Below, piece by piece: positions 26,236-34,407 of a stretch of 60,526 nt of DNA. Both the position numbers and the translations under genes were made by a program. Positions within the stretch are counted from its first letter, which is position 1. Each line of letters opens with the position of its first letter. The DNA is taken from NCBI RefSeq assembly GCF_018613755.1, contig NZ_JAGGPP010000017.1, positions 1 to 60,526 of the forward strand, in the 5' to 3' direction. The notes under the pieces are model-generated. The model saw only the letters and a list, made by a program, of their open reading frames with translations. It made no database searches and was not told the DNA's origin. Source of the stretch: Arthrobacter sp. ISL-72 (GTDB lineage Bacteria; Actinomycetota; Actinomycetes; Actinomycetales; Micrococcaceae).

Positions 26236-27336
26236 ATGAGCAGCAATGGTTCGAGGCGGCGGGATATCACCGTCGCTGACGTGGCAAAAGCCGCCAACGT
26301 CTCCAAAGCCCAGGCGGCACGCGCACTGGGAAACTACGGGGCCGTGAGTGAAGACGTACGCGAGCGGGTCCTGGCCGCCGCGGAGGAGCTTTCCTACCGC
26401 CCGAATGAACTCGCCCGCAGCATGAATACTGGAAAATCGAACACTATCGGCGTGGTGGTGGGGGACATCGAAAACCCGCACTTCGGCCTTGCCACAAGGG
26501 GCATCACCGACACCGCAAAGAAGAGCGGCTTCAACGTCATCCTGATTAACACCGATGAGGAAAGGACGGCCGAAGTTGACGCCGTCCAAGTGCTCTTGGA
26601 CAAGCGGGTGGACGGGCTCATCGTGGCACCTGCATCATCATCCGATACGGAACATCTTCAGCGGGTTCAGGATTCCGGACGCCCCCTGGTTCTTCTCGAC
26701 CGCACGGCAGACGGCCTCCAGATAGACACCGTAACCGTGGAAATGACCGGAGTGGCGTACGAATCCACGCGATACCTCATCGAAGCCGGGCACCGGAGGA
26801 TCGCGTTTATCTCCACGCTCAAATCCGCGGTCCCCTACAGCGAAGGGGTGCAGTTGGATTCATCCCAGATAGCAGAGCGCGTCAACGGCATGAGGCGTGC
26901 TTTCCTGGAATCCGGCCTGACGCTTCCCGAGGACCTGGTGCGGTTCAACGCCGGGGACGCCGAATCCATCCGGAACATCACACGCGAGGTTCTCCTTATG
27001 CCCGACCCGGCCACCGCGGTGGTCGCCTCAGACGGCCTCATTGCGCTCAGCGTCGTCGAAGCCATCCAGGAACTGAACCTATCCATCCCCGAAGACGTTT
27101 CGTTCCTCATGTACGACGACTTTGCCTGGACGAGGCTCACCAATCCGCCGCTAACGGTCATCGCCCAGCCTGTCTACGAGATGGGCGTGGCGGCCGCGGA
27201 AGCGTTGGTCCGGCAGATCGAAGGCCGCAAACCCGCCGCCGTGACGCCGATGTTTACTGCGCGGCTGATCAGGAGAAACTCGGTCGGGGTGCCGCGGAAA
27301 TCCGGGGCACCCAGCGAACCCACCCCTATCCGATAA
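26236..27336 (+). CDS. LacI family transcriptional regulator with atypical recognition helix
   Basis: The 366-residue product has an N-terminal HTH (ITVADVAKAANVSKAQAARA), a hinge helix region (YRPNELARSMNTGKSNTIG) and a periplasmic-binding-protein-like effector domain. The recognition helix reads SKAQAARALG instead of the usual S-x-T-V-S-R-V-L. ATG 26236 has GGAAGG 6 bases upstream. It is divergent from an amino-acid ABC operon with twin operators between them, so it probably represses that operon and itself. The effector may be an amine or amino acid and not a sugar. Its 3' end overlaps radA tail-to-tail by 11 bases. Confidence 0.9.
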   Translation: MSSNGSRRRDITVADVAKAANVSKAQAARALGNYGAVSEDVRERVLAAAEELSYRPNELARSMNTGKSNTIGVVVGDIENPHFGLATRGITDTAKKSGFNVILINTDEERTAEVDAVQVLLDKRVDGLIVAPASSSDTEHLQRVQDSGRPLVLLDRTADGLQIDTVTVEMTGVAYESTRYLIEAGHRRIAFISTLKSAVPYSEGVQLDSSQIAERVNGMRRAFLESGLTLPEDLVRFNAGDAESIRNITREVLLMPDPATAVVASDGLIALSVVEAIQELNLSIPEDVSFLMYDDFAWTRLTNPPLTVIAQPVYEMGVAAAEALVRQIEGRKPAAVTPMFTARLIRRNSVGVPRKSGAPSEPTPIR

Positions 27337-28699
27337 GCAGGCTCAGCGCCTCGGTCAGGTGTTCCACTTCCCGGACGGAGAAGCCGGACGGGATGGGGCC
27401 GGGACCGTTGTGACTGGCCGGGACCACTGCATGGGTGAAGCCCAGCCGGTGGGCTTCCTGGATGCGCTGGTTGATGCCGGGAACGGGGCGGACTTCGCCG
27501 GCCAGGCCCACCTCGCCGAACGCGATCAGCCGGATGGGCAGGGGCTTCCGTGCCTTGGCCGAGGCCACCGCCAGCGCAACGGCGAGGTCCGTTGCGGGTT
27601 CGCTGAGCTTCACGCCCCCCACAGTTGCCACGTAGGAATCGTCCTTGTGCAGCAGGCAGCCGGCGCGCTGCTGCAGCACCGCCAGCAGCATGGACACCCG
27701 GGAACTGTCGAGGCCGCTGGTGGCGCGGCGGGGCTGCGAATTGGGGCTTTCGGCGAGGAGCGACTGCACCTCGGCCAGCAGCGGCCGGCGTCCTTCCATC
27801 GTTACGGTGATGCATGTGCCGGACACCGGCTCCTTGGTGCGGCTCACGAATAGGCCGCTGGGGTCCGTAAGCCCGAGGATGCCGTCCTCGTTGAGGTCGA
27901 AGCAGCCGACGTCGTCGGTGGGGCCGTACCGGTTCTTCACGGCCCGCAGGAGCCGCAGCCGGGAATGGCGCTCGCCTTCGAACTGGCACACCACGTCCAC
28001 CAGGTGCTCCAGCAGTCGCGGTCCGGCGATGGAACCGTCCTTGGTCACGTGGCCCACCAGCAGTGTGGTCATGTTGCGCCTTTTTGCCGCGGAAATGATG
28101 GAGGCCGCGACCTCGCGGACCTGCGACACACCGCCCGCGCTGCCGTCCACATCCGCGCTGCTCAGGGTCTGGACGGAGTCCAGGATGAGCAAGCGCGGCT
28201 CGATTTTCTCCACCTGGCCGAGGGCCTGGCCGAGGTCGGTTTCTGCGGAGAGATACAGGGAATCCGCGACGGCGTCGATCCGCTCGGCGCGGAGCTTCAC
28301 CTGCGCCGCTGACTCCTCGCCCGTGATGTAGAGGACGTCCTGCGCAGTCCGGGCGAACTTGGCCGCCACGTCCAGAAGCAGTGTGGACTTGCCCACGCCG
28401 GGTTCACCGGCCAGCAGGATAACCGCTCCCGGCACCAGCCCGCCGCCCAAAACGCGGTCCAGCTCATCCACGCCGGTGGGCAAAAACGCTGCCGTGGTGG
28501 CGTCGACCTCTGCGATGCGGCGGGCCGGCTCCAGAACTGTAGTGGCCGCCGTCGTACGCGCAACAGCGGCGCCGGTTTCCTCAACGGTGCCCCACGCCTG
28601 GCACTCGCCGCAGCGTCCCACCCACTTGACGGTGGTCCAGCCGCATTCGGCGCATTTGTAGGCGGGCGCTTTCGAGGCCCGGGAAGTCTTTGTTGCCAT
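27326..28699 (-). CDS. radA: DNA repair protein RadA
   Basis: RecA-like branch-migration helicase used in recombination. The 457-residue product has the N-terminal zinc finger C-x2-C...C-x2-C (YKCAECGWTTVKWVGRCGEC). Walker A is GEPGVGKSTLL, and the RadA-specific KNRYGPTDDVG motif is present. The C-terminal Lon-protease-like domain carries DLAVALAVASAKARKPLP and FGEVGLAGEVRPV. Length is standard. It is transcribed alone on the minus strand and converges with the lacI gene. Confidence 0.96.
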   Translation of the reverse strand: MATKTSRASKAPAYKCAECGWTTVKWVGRCGECQAWGTVEETGAAVARTTAATTVLEPARRIAEVDATTAAFLPTGVDELDRVLGGGLVPGAVILLAGEPGVGKSTLLLDVAAKFARTAQDVLYITGEESAAQVKLRAERIDAVADSLYLSAETDLGQALGQVEKIEPRLLILDSVQTLSSADVDGSAGGVSQVREVAASIISAAKRRNMTTLLVGHVTKDGSIAGPRLLEHLVDVVCQFEGERHSRLRLLRAVKNRYGPTDDVGCFDLNEDGILGLTDPSGLFVSRTKEPVSGTCITVTMEGRRPLLAEVQSLLAESPNSQPRRATSGLDSSRVSMLLAVLQQRAGCLLHKDDSYVATVGGVKLSEPATDLAVALAVASAKARKPLPIRLIAFGEVGLAGEVRPVPGINQRIQEAHRLGFTHAVVPASHNGPGPIPSGFSVREVEHLTEALSLLIG

Positions 28700-28790
28700 T
28701 GCTCCACACTATCCGGGGCCAGCGACAACCAGCGCGCCGGGCCTTCCCGCCGCCAGCGCCGCCGCGCCAGCCCGCTACATGCTCAACCCG

Positions 28791-29918
28791 CTACAGCGGC
28801 GGGAGGATGTCCCGGGCTTCCTTCGAGTCCATGCCGCTGGCCTCGAGCAGGTCCACCATCAGGGGCCGGAACAGCATGACCACAGTTTCGCCTTCGAGCC
28901 GCTGCACATCCAGCAGCCGCGGATGCAGCCGCCCGGCGATCTCCGTCAGCTCCAGCCGTGACGTCCTCAGATGTGCCCGCCGCGCGCCTTCGTGCATCTC
29001 CGCAAGACCAAGCGACAGCTCGTCGATGGCGGCCGCGGTTTCCTGCAGCACCTCGGCGATGTTCTCGGTGGCCTCGTCCGAGAGGGCGGCGTGGTTGATG
29101 GCGCTTGTCAGGCGCCGGGCGAACACGCGGCTGTTGCGGAGCGCGAGGTCGATGAAATCCAGCGATTGCTCCAGCCTGTCGATCTCGTCGCGGTGCCGGC
29201 GGTAGGCCGGGGCCAGCGTGGCCACCTCACCGGCAGCACGGAGCGACTGGCGCATCCGGTCCACCAGCGGCTGGCAGTTCCGGCCGCGGACCAGCGCGTG
29301 CCAGGCCTCGGTGGAGTCGCTGTTCGCCAGTGCGGACGCACACTCGCGCAGCACCTCGGCGAGCTCGTGCAGTAGCTTCTGCACATCCTTCCGGGGTTCC
29401 CGCCGCGGATCCTTGGGCACCAGGATGGTGACGAGCAGGGCGAACACCCCGCCCACCACGGCGTCGATGCTCCGGGTGAACGGCCCTCCGGCGGGTGCCG
29501 GCAGCAACACCACGAGCAGGGACTGCAGGCCGAGCTGAGTAGTGAAGATCGTGCCGCTGTCCAGGAAGCGGGCCAGCAGGATGGAAAACAAAAGTACGAC
29601 GGCGGCCTGCCAGATCCCGGGCCCCAGCCAGTGCAGCAGGAGGTCACCCACGGCTATGCCGATGGTGCAGCCCAGGCCGACTTCCATGACCCGCCGCAGC
29701 CTCGGGTCCCGGGAAAACCCCAGTGCGATGAGCGAGGACGTGGCCGCGAAGAGCGGGCCGGAGTGGCCCAGGACGTACTCGGCGAACGCATAAGCTCCGA
29801 CGGCGCACACGGTCATCTGGATGGCGGGCACGAGGGAGTTCCGGCTCCGGACCACCCCGGTGCGCACCCGGGCTCGCAGGAATCTTCTGCTTGCGGAAAT
29901 TCCTGTCGCGGGGGCCAT
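28791..29918 (-). CDS. FUSC-family membrane protein (aromatic acid exporter-like)
   Basis: The 375-residue product has about six hydrophobic segments in residues 25-165, including the family-typical GPLFAATSSLIALGFSRDPR and VGLGCTIGIAVGD. A cytoplasmic helical domain with many Arg/Glu residues makes up residues 170-375. It resembles half-size members of the fusaric-acid-resistance/aromatic-acid-exporter group. Transported substrate is unknown. ATG 29918 is chosen because CTGGAACC lies just upstream. It is divergent from pstS. Confidence 0.85.
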   Translation of the reverse strand: MAPATGISASRRFLRARVRTGVVRSRNSLVPAIQMTVCAVGAYAFAEYVLGHSGPLFAATSSLIALGFSRDPRLRRVMEVGLGCTIGIAVGDLLLHWLGPGIWQAAVVLLFSILLARFLDSGTIFTTQLGLQSLLVVLLPAPAGGPFTRSIDAVVGGVFALLVTILVPKDPRREPRKDVQKLLHELAEVLRECASALANSDSTEAWHALVRGRNCQPLVDRMRQSLRAAGEVATLAPAYRRHRDEIDRLEQSLDFIDLALRNSRVFARRLTSAINHAALSDEATENIAEVLQETAAAIDELSLGLAEMHEGARRAHLRTSRLELTEIAGRLHPRLLDVQRLEGETVVMLFRPLMVDLLEASGMDSKEARDILPPL

Positions 29919-30010
29919 GGGTTCCAGTCTATTCACAGGTGTTGCACTAAGGCCGCAGATGTGATGTGCGCAATGGCGACGCTGCACTTGTCAGCCGATG
30001 TCCCGCCGTC

Positions 30011-30028
30011 GTTAACCGTCCGTTCACC
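30011..30028 (+). promoter_or_regulatory. PHO box (PhoP direct repeats) upstream of pstS
   Basis: GTTAACC (30011-30017) and GTTCACC (30022-30028) start exactly 11 bases apart. This is the spacing and sequence of the direct-repeat units bound by PhoP in Streptomyces and relatives. A weaker third unit could start at 30033 (TCCATAC). GATAAA at 30067-30072 is a possible -10 element, placing the box where an activator would touch RNA polymerase. Confidence 0.75.
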
Positions 30029-30153
30029 TTGGTCCATACATCCCGTTACCTACGGCCCCTAACTTCGATAAAGGTACAAAAAGTACGCAACTTTTTTTGT
30101 TCGGACGTCTCCGGTCCGCTACGCATCAGAAATCCCTGGAAGGGGTACATTCA

Positions 30154-31275
30154 GTGAAGGCACTCCGCTTCGGCCGCCACGCGGCTATCGCTGTCATCGC
30201 AGCCGGCGCGCTCGCGCTCACCGCCTGCGGTTCCGACAACGCCACGGGCACCGCACAGTCCGGTGCTCCGTCCGCCACCGGCGCCAAAGTCACCGGCACG
30301 CTCACCGGCATCGGTTCCTCCGCGCAAGGTGCGGCGATGGACGTCTGGAAGACCAACTTCGCGTCCGCAAACCAGGGTGCCAACGTCCAGTACTCACCCG
30401 ACGGTTCCGGTGCAGGCCGCAAGGCCCTGCTGGACGGCTCCGCACAGTTCGGCGGCTCCGATGCTTACCTCAAGGACGAAGAGTTCGCATCATCCAAGGA
30501 CGTCTGCGGCCCCGAAGGTGCCGTCAACATCCCGGTCTACATCTCGCCGATCGCCATCGCCTTCAACATTCCCGATGTCAAGGAACTGAAGCTTGATGCC
30601 GTCACGGTGGCCAAGATCTTCCGCGGTGAGATCGCCAACTGGAACGATCCCGCCATTGCGGCCATGAACCCGGATGTCACGCTGCCGGACCTGAAGGTCA
30701 CCCCGGTGAACCGCTCGGACGACTCCGGAACCACCAGCAACTTCACCGATTACCTGTCGGCCGCCGCTCCGGAAACCTGGACCGACAAGGCTTCCGGTGT
30801 GTGGCCGGCCTCGCTGAAGGGCGAGAACGCCAAGGGCACCTCCGGCGTGGTCAAGACCGTCACCGACACCCCGGGCGCCGTGACCTACGCCGATGACTCG
30901 GCCGTCAGCGGCAAGCTGGGGATCGCCCAGATCAAGGTGGGCGAAACCTTCACCAAGATTTCAGCCGAAGCTGCAGCCAAGGCTGTTGACGCCGGCAAGC
31001 CCGTTGAAGGCCGTTCCGCCAGCGACCTCTCCATCAAGTTGGACCGCAAGACCACCATCGAAGGTGCATACCCGGTGGTCCTGGTGTCCTTCCACGTTGT
31101 CTGCTCCACCTACGACAGCCAGGAAACCGTTGACCTGGTGAAGGCCTTCGAAAGCTACGTCGTCTCGGACGCCGGCCAGCAGGCTGCAGCCGACGCTGCA
31201 AAGTCCGCCCCGCTGTCGAAGGACCTGCAGGAAAAGGCCGCCGCGGCCATCGAGACCATCAAGGTCAAGTCCTAG
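30154..31275 (+). CDS. pstS: Phosphate ABC transporter substrate-binding protein PstS
   Basis: High-affinity phosphate-binding lipoprotein. The 373-residue product has a signal peptide ending in the lipobox LALTAC. The PstS core shows phosphate-contact segments: GIGSSAQGAAMDVW, PDGSGAGRKALLDGSAQFGGSD and NRSDDSGTTSNFTDYL. Length matches actinobacterial PstS. GTG 30154 is chosen because GGAAGGGG lies 8 bases upstream and the signal peptide starts there. It is the first gene of pstSCAB, under a PHO box. A highly structured 194-base gap separates it from pstC. Confidence 0.96.
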   Translation: MKALRFGRHAAIAVIAAGALALTACGSDNATGTAQSGAPSATGAKVTGTLTGIGSSAQGAAMDVWKTNFASANQGANVQYSPDGSGAGRKALLDGSAQFGGSDAYLKDEEFASSKDVCGPEGAVNIPVYISPIAIAFNIPDVKELKLDAVTVAKIFRGEIANWNDPAIAAMNPDVTLPDLKVTPVNRSDDSGTTSNFTDYLSAAAPETWTDKASGVWPASLKGENAKGTSGVVKTVTDTPGAVTYADDSAVSGKLGIAQIKVGETFTKISAEAAAKAVDAGKPVEGRSASDLSIKLDRKTTIEGAYPVVLVSFHVVCSTYDSQETVDLVKAFESYVVSDAGQQAAADAAKSAPLSKDLQEKAAAAIETIKVKS

Positions 31276-31322
31276 GGAAATACATTGCGCAACAGGGCAT
31301 AGTGGAAACACGAGCCTGACCA

Positions 31323-31457
31323 AGGTTCCCTGTCCCGAACGGGACGGTCACAGACCGTCGTGCGGGGCAGGGAACCTAGGTGTTTGTCCGAAATAAGCCA
31401 GTTTCACCGCTGCCTGCCGGATCCATCCGGCGCGAGGCAGTCGGTTCTATTCGAACC
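31323..31457 (+). other. Structured RNA region between pstS and pstC
   Basis: Three consecutive hairpin systems precede pstC. The first has a 10-bp outer stem (31323-31332 with 31368-31377) enclosing two small stems: TCCC/GGGA (31333-31344) and GACGGTC/GACCGTC (31343-31359), which overlap by two bases. The second is CTGCCT-GCCGGAT (31410-31422) with ATCCGGC (31425-31431) and AGGCAG (31435-31440). The third is GGTTC/GAACC (31443-31457), ending just before the AGAGGA ribosome site of pstC. Stems are read directly from the sequence; the regulatory role is inferred. Confidence 0.7.
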
Positions 31458-31469
31458 AGAGGATCGTTT

Positions 31470-32402
31470 GTGACCACCACCTCCCTGACACAGTCCCGGT
31501 GCGCAGGGCGCGCCGGCGACAAGGTCTTTTCCGGAGCAGCCCTGGCCGCAGGGTGCCTGATCCTTGCCGTGCTCTTTGGCGTTGCCCTGTTCCTGGTAGT
31601 CCAGGCGATCCCGGCGCTGGTGGCTTCGCCTGACAAGATCCAGGGCGGCGAAGGCTTCTTCGCCTACATCTGGCCCATCGTCATCGGCACCCTGATCGCA
31701 GCCGTCATCGCCCTGGTCATTGCCACCCCGGTGGCCATCGGAGTGGCGCTCTTCATTTCGCACTTCGCACCCCGGGGCCTCGCCTCGGGCCTTGGTTACG
31801 TGATCGACCTCCTGGCCGCAATCCCGTCGGTGGTCTACGGCGCCTGGGGTGCGGCGTTCCTGGCCAGGGAAATCTCCCCGGCCTATGACTGGCTGGCCAA
31901 CAACATGGGCTGGCTGCCCATCTTCCAGGGGCCCGCGTCGGCCACCGGGAAAACCATCCTCACCGCCGGAATCGTCCTGTCGGTCATGGTCCTTCCCATC
32001 ATCACGTCCCTTAGCCGCGAAATCTTCCTGCAGACCCCCAAGCTGCATGAGGAAGCCGCCCTGGCACTGGGAGCCACCCGCTGGGAAATGATCAGGATGG
32101 CAGTTATCCCGTTCGCCCGCCCGGGCATCGTGAGCGCCGTGATGCTGGGGCTGGGCCGCGCCCTCGGCGAGACCATGGCCGTGGCGCTGGTGCTCTCCTC
32201 CGGCGCCCTCACCGCCAGCCTGATCCAGTCCGGCAACCAGACCATCGCCGCTGAAATCGCCCTGAACTTTCCGGAGGCCAGCGGCCTGAAGGTGAGCACG
32301 CTGATCGCGGCAGGCCTGGTCCTGTTCATCATCACCCTGGGCGTCAACATGATTGCCCGCTGGATCATCAGCCGGCACAAAGAATTCTCGGGAGCCAACT
32401 AA
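31470..32402 (+). CDS. pstC: Phosphate ABC transporter permease PstC
   Basis: Membrane subunit of the Pst transporter. The 310-residue product has six predicted transmembrane helices and the permease loop EEAALALGATRWEMIRMAVIPFARPG. IPSVVYGAWG and the family motif GRALGETMAVALV are also present. GTG 31470 is chosen because AGAGGA lies 6 bases upstream; an in-frame extension to 31380 would run through the hairpins described for this leader. pstA starts directly after its stop codon. Confidence 0.95.
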   Translation: MTTTSLTQSRCAGRAGDKVFSGAALAAGCLILAVLFGVALFLVVQAIPALVASPDKIQGGEGFFAYIWPIVIGTLIAAVIALVIATPVAIGVALFISHFAPRGLASGLGYVIDLLAAIPSVVYGAWGAAFLAREISPAYDWLANNMGWLPIFQGPASATGKTILTAGIVLSVMVLPIITSLSREIFLQTPKLHEEAALALGATRWEMIRMAVIPFARPGIVSAVMLGLGRALGETMAVALVLSSGALTASLIQSGNQTIAAEIALNFPEASGLKVSTLIAAGLVLFIITLGVNMIARWIISRHKEFSGAN

Positions 32403-33512
32403 ATGACCTCCACCCTCACACCGGTCCGCAAGCGTTCCGCGCTCACCAAGGGCCAGCTGCCCAAATTCGCGCCGTACGTCGTCCTTGCCCTTGCGCTGGT
32501 AGTCGGCGCCGCGATCCTCGCTGTTGTCGGATTCAACGCGTTCGGCTGGGGAATTGTCTCCGCCATCCTCTTCACCGCCGGCCTCGTGGGCTGGAGCGCC
32601 GCCGTCGAAGGAGGCCGCAAGGCCAAGGACAAACTGGCAACATGCCTGGTGGTGGGCTCCTTCCTGGTGGCACTACTGCCGCTGATTTCGGTGATCTGGA
32701 CGGTACTGGTCAACGGGCTCCCCGGACTCCTGGACCCCGGCTTCCTCACCACCTCCATGAACGGCGTGACGGGCGCCTTTGATAACAAGAGCGTTGAGGA
32801 AGGCACGCCCGTGGTGGGCGGCATCTACCACGCCCTCCTCGGCACCATCCAGATCACCCTGCTGGCCACCGTCATTTCAGTGCCGGTGGGCCTCCTGACT
32901 GCCGTCTACCTCGTCGAGTACGGCGAGGACCGCCCGCTGGCCCGCGCCATCACGTTCTTCGTGGACGTCATGACGGGCATCCCGTCGATCGTTGCCGGCC
33001 TCTTCGCTGCCGCCTTCTTCTTCGCGGTTGTGGGGCCGGGCACCAAAACAGGTGCCGTTGCCGCCGTCGCGCTTTCTGTCCTGATGATCCCGGTAGTGGT
33101 GCGGTCCAGTGAGGAAATGCTCAAGATCGTCCCGAACGAGCTTCGCGAGGCGGCCTACGCACTGGGCGTCCGCAAATGGCGCACCATCCTCCGGGTGGTC
33201 ATCCCGACGGCGATCTCCGGCATCGCATCCGGCGTCACCCTGGCGATTGCCCGCGTGATCGGCGAGACCGCCCCCATCCTGGTGACCGCAGGCTTCGCCA
33301 CCAGCATCAATAACAACGTTTTCAGCGGCTGGATGGCCTCGCTGCCCACGTTCATTTACACCCAGATCCTGAACCCCACCTCGCCGTCCAGCCCGGATCC
33401 GTCCTCGCAGCGGGCCTGGGGTGCCGCCCTGGTGCTGATCATCCTGGTCATGCTGCTGAACCTCGGCGCACGGCTGATCGCCAGGGCCTTCGCACCCAAG
33501 ACCGGCCGCTAG
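32403..33512 (+). CDS. pstA: Phosphate ABC transporter permease PstA
   Basis: Second membrane subunit of Pst. The 369-residue product is longer than E. coli PstA (about 296). The extra length is an N-terminal region with two or three additional hydrophobic helices (FAPYVVLALALVVGAAIL and FGWGIVSAILFTAGLVGW), as in other actinobacteria. The core has GIPSIVAGLFAAAF, the loop LREAAYALGVRKWRTILRVVIPTA and ARVIGETAPILVTAG. ATG follows the pstC stop (TAA) immediately. 45 bases separate it from pstB. Confidence 0.95.
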   Translation: MTSTLTPVRKRSALTKGQLPKFAPYVVLALALVVGAAILAVVGFNAFGWGIVSAILFTAGLVGWSAAVEGGRKAKDKLATCLVVGSFLVALLPLISVIWTVLVNGLPGLLDPGFLTTSMNGVTGAFDNKSVEEGTPVVGGIYHALLGTIQITLLATVISVPVGLLTAVYLVEYGEDRPLARAITFFVDVMTGIPSIVAGLFAAAFFFAVVGPGTKTGAVAAVALSVLMIPVVVRSSEEMLKIVPNELREAAYALGVRKWRTILRVVIPTAISGIASGVTLAIARVIGETAPILVTAGFATSINNNVFSGWMASLPTFIYTQILNPTSPSSPDPSSQRAWGAALVLIILVMLLNLGARLIARAFAPKTGR

Positions 33513-33557
33513 TCCGCCGGTAAAATTCAATTCGTATCCAGCAAGTGAAGGAATACC

Positions 33558-34337
33558 ATGTCTAAGCGCATCGACGTCAAGGATTTGAACGTCTACTACG
33601 GCAAGTTCCTGGCCGTTGAGGACGTGAGCATCAACATCGAAGCCAAGTCCGTCACGGCATTCATCGGCCCGTCGGGCTGCGGAAAGTCCACGTTCCTGCG
33701 CACGCTGAACCGCATGCACGAGGTCATTCCGGGCGCCCGGGTCGAAGGCGAAGTGCTGCTGGACGGGGACAACCTCTACGGCCAGGGTGTGGACCCGGTG
33801 ACCGTGCGCTCGCAGATCGGCATGGTGTTCCAGCGGCCCAACCCGTTCCCCACCATGTCCATCCGCGACAATGTCCTGGCCGGAGTGAGGCTGAACAACC
33901 ACAAGATCTCCAAGGGCGAGGCCGATGCCCTCGTGGAGCGGTCGCTGCAGGGCGCCAACCTGTGGAACGAAGTGAAGGACCGTCTCGCCAAGCCGGGGTC
34001 CGGACTCTCCGGCGGCCAGCAGCAGCGCCTGTGCATCGCCCGGGCCATCGCGGTGGAGCCGCAGGTCATCCTCATGGACGAGCCCTGCTCCGCGCTGGAC
34101 CCCATCTCCACCCTGGCCATTGAGGACCTCATCAATGACCTCAAGGACCAGTACACCGTGGTCATCGTGACGCACAACATGCAGCAGGCTGCGCGCGTCT
34201 CGGACCGGACCGCGTTCTTCAACATCGCGGGAACCGGCAAGCCGGGCAAGCTGATCGAAGTGGGCGACACCCACACCATCTTCAGCAACCCCACCCAGAA
34301 GGCCACTGAAGACTACGTCTCCGGCCGCTTCGGATAA
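33558..34337 (+). CDS. pstB: Phosphate ABC transporter ATP-binding protein PstB
   Basis: ATPase driving the Pst importer. The 259-residue product has Walker [19 protein letters not shown] and the PstB-typical [18 protein letters not shown]. The signature is [14 protein letters not shown], Walker B is [16 protein letters not shown], and the His switch is [17 protein letters not shown] lies 6 bases before ATG. It is the last gene of pstSCAB. phoU is not adjacent. Four tandem 15-bp repeats follow the stop codon. Confidence 0.97.
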   Translation: MSKRIDVKDLNVYYGKFLAVEDVSINIEAKSVTAFIGPSGCGKSTFLRTLNRMHEVIPGARVEGEVLLDGDNLYGQGVDPVTVRSQIGMVFQRPNPFPTMSIRDNVLAGVRLNNHKISKGEADALVERSLQGANLWNEVKDRLAKPGSGLSGGQQQRLCIARAIAVEPQVILMDEPCSALDPISTLAIEDLINDLKDQYTVVIVTHNMQQAARVSDRTAFFNIAGTGKPGKLIEVGDTHTIFSNPTQKATEDYVSGRFG

Positions 34338-34344
34338 GCCCCTA

Positions 34345-34404
34345 GGTCCCTGACGCCGGGATCCCTGAAGCCAGGGTCGCTGGAGCCTGGGTCCCTGACG
34401 CCGG
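34345..34404. repeat. Four tandem 15-bp repeats between pstB and the PiT transporter gene
   Basis: The units run 34345-34359, 34360-34374, 34375-34389 and 34390-34404, all exactly 15 bp. The first and fourth are identical (GGTCCCTGACGCCGG); the second and third differ at 3 and 5 positions. Neighbouring units can form stems such as CCCTG/CAGGG. They occupy almost the whole gap between the two converging stop codons, where a terminator would be expected. Confidence 0.85.
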
Positions 34405-34407
34405 GGC

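Noticed and set aside
32877..34274. A 465-codon open frame antisense to pstA and pstB
   Set aside because: Crosses two well-identified genes in the shadow frame and shows Gly/His/Asp-rich filler only.
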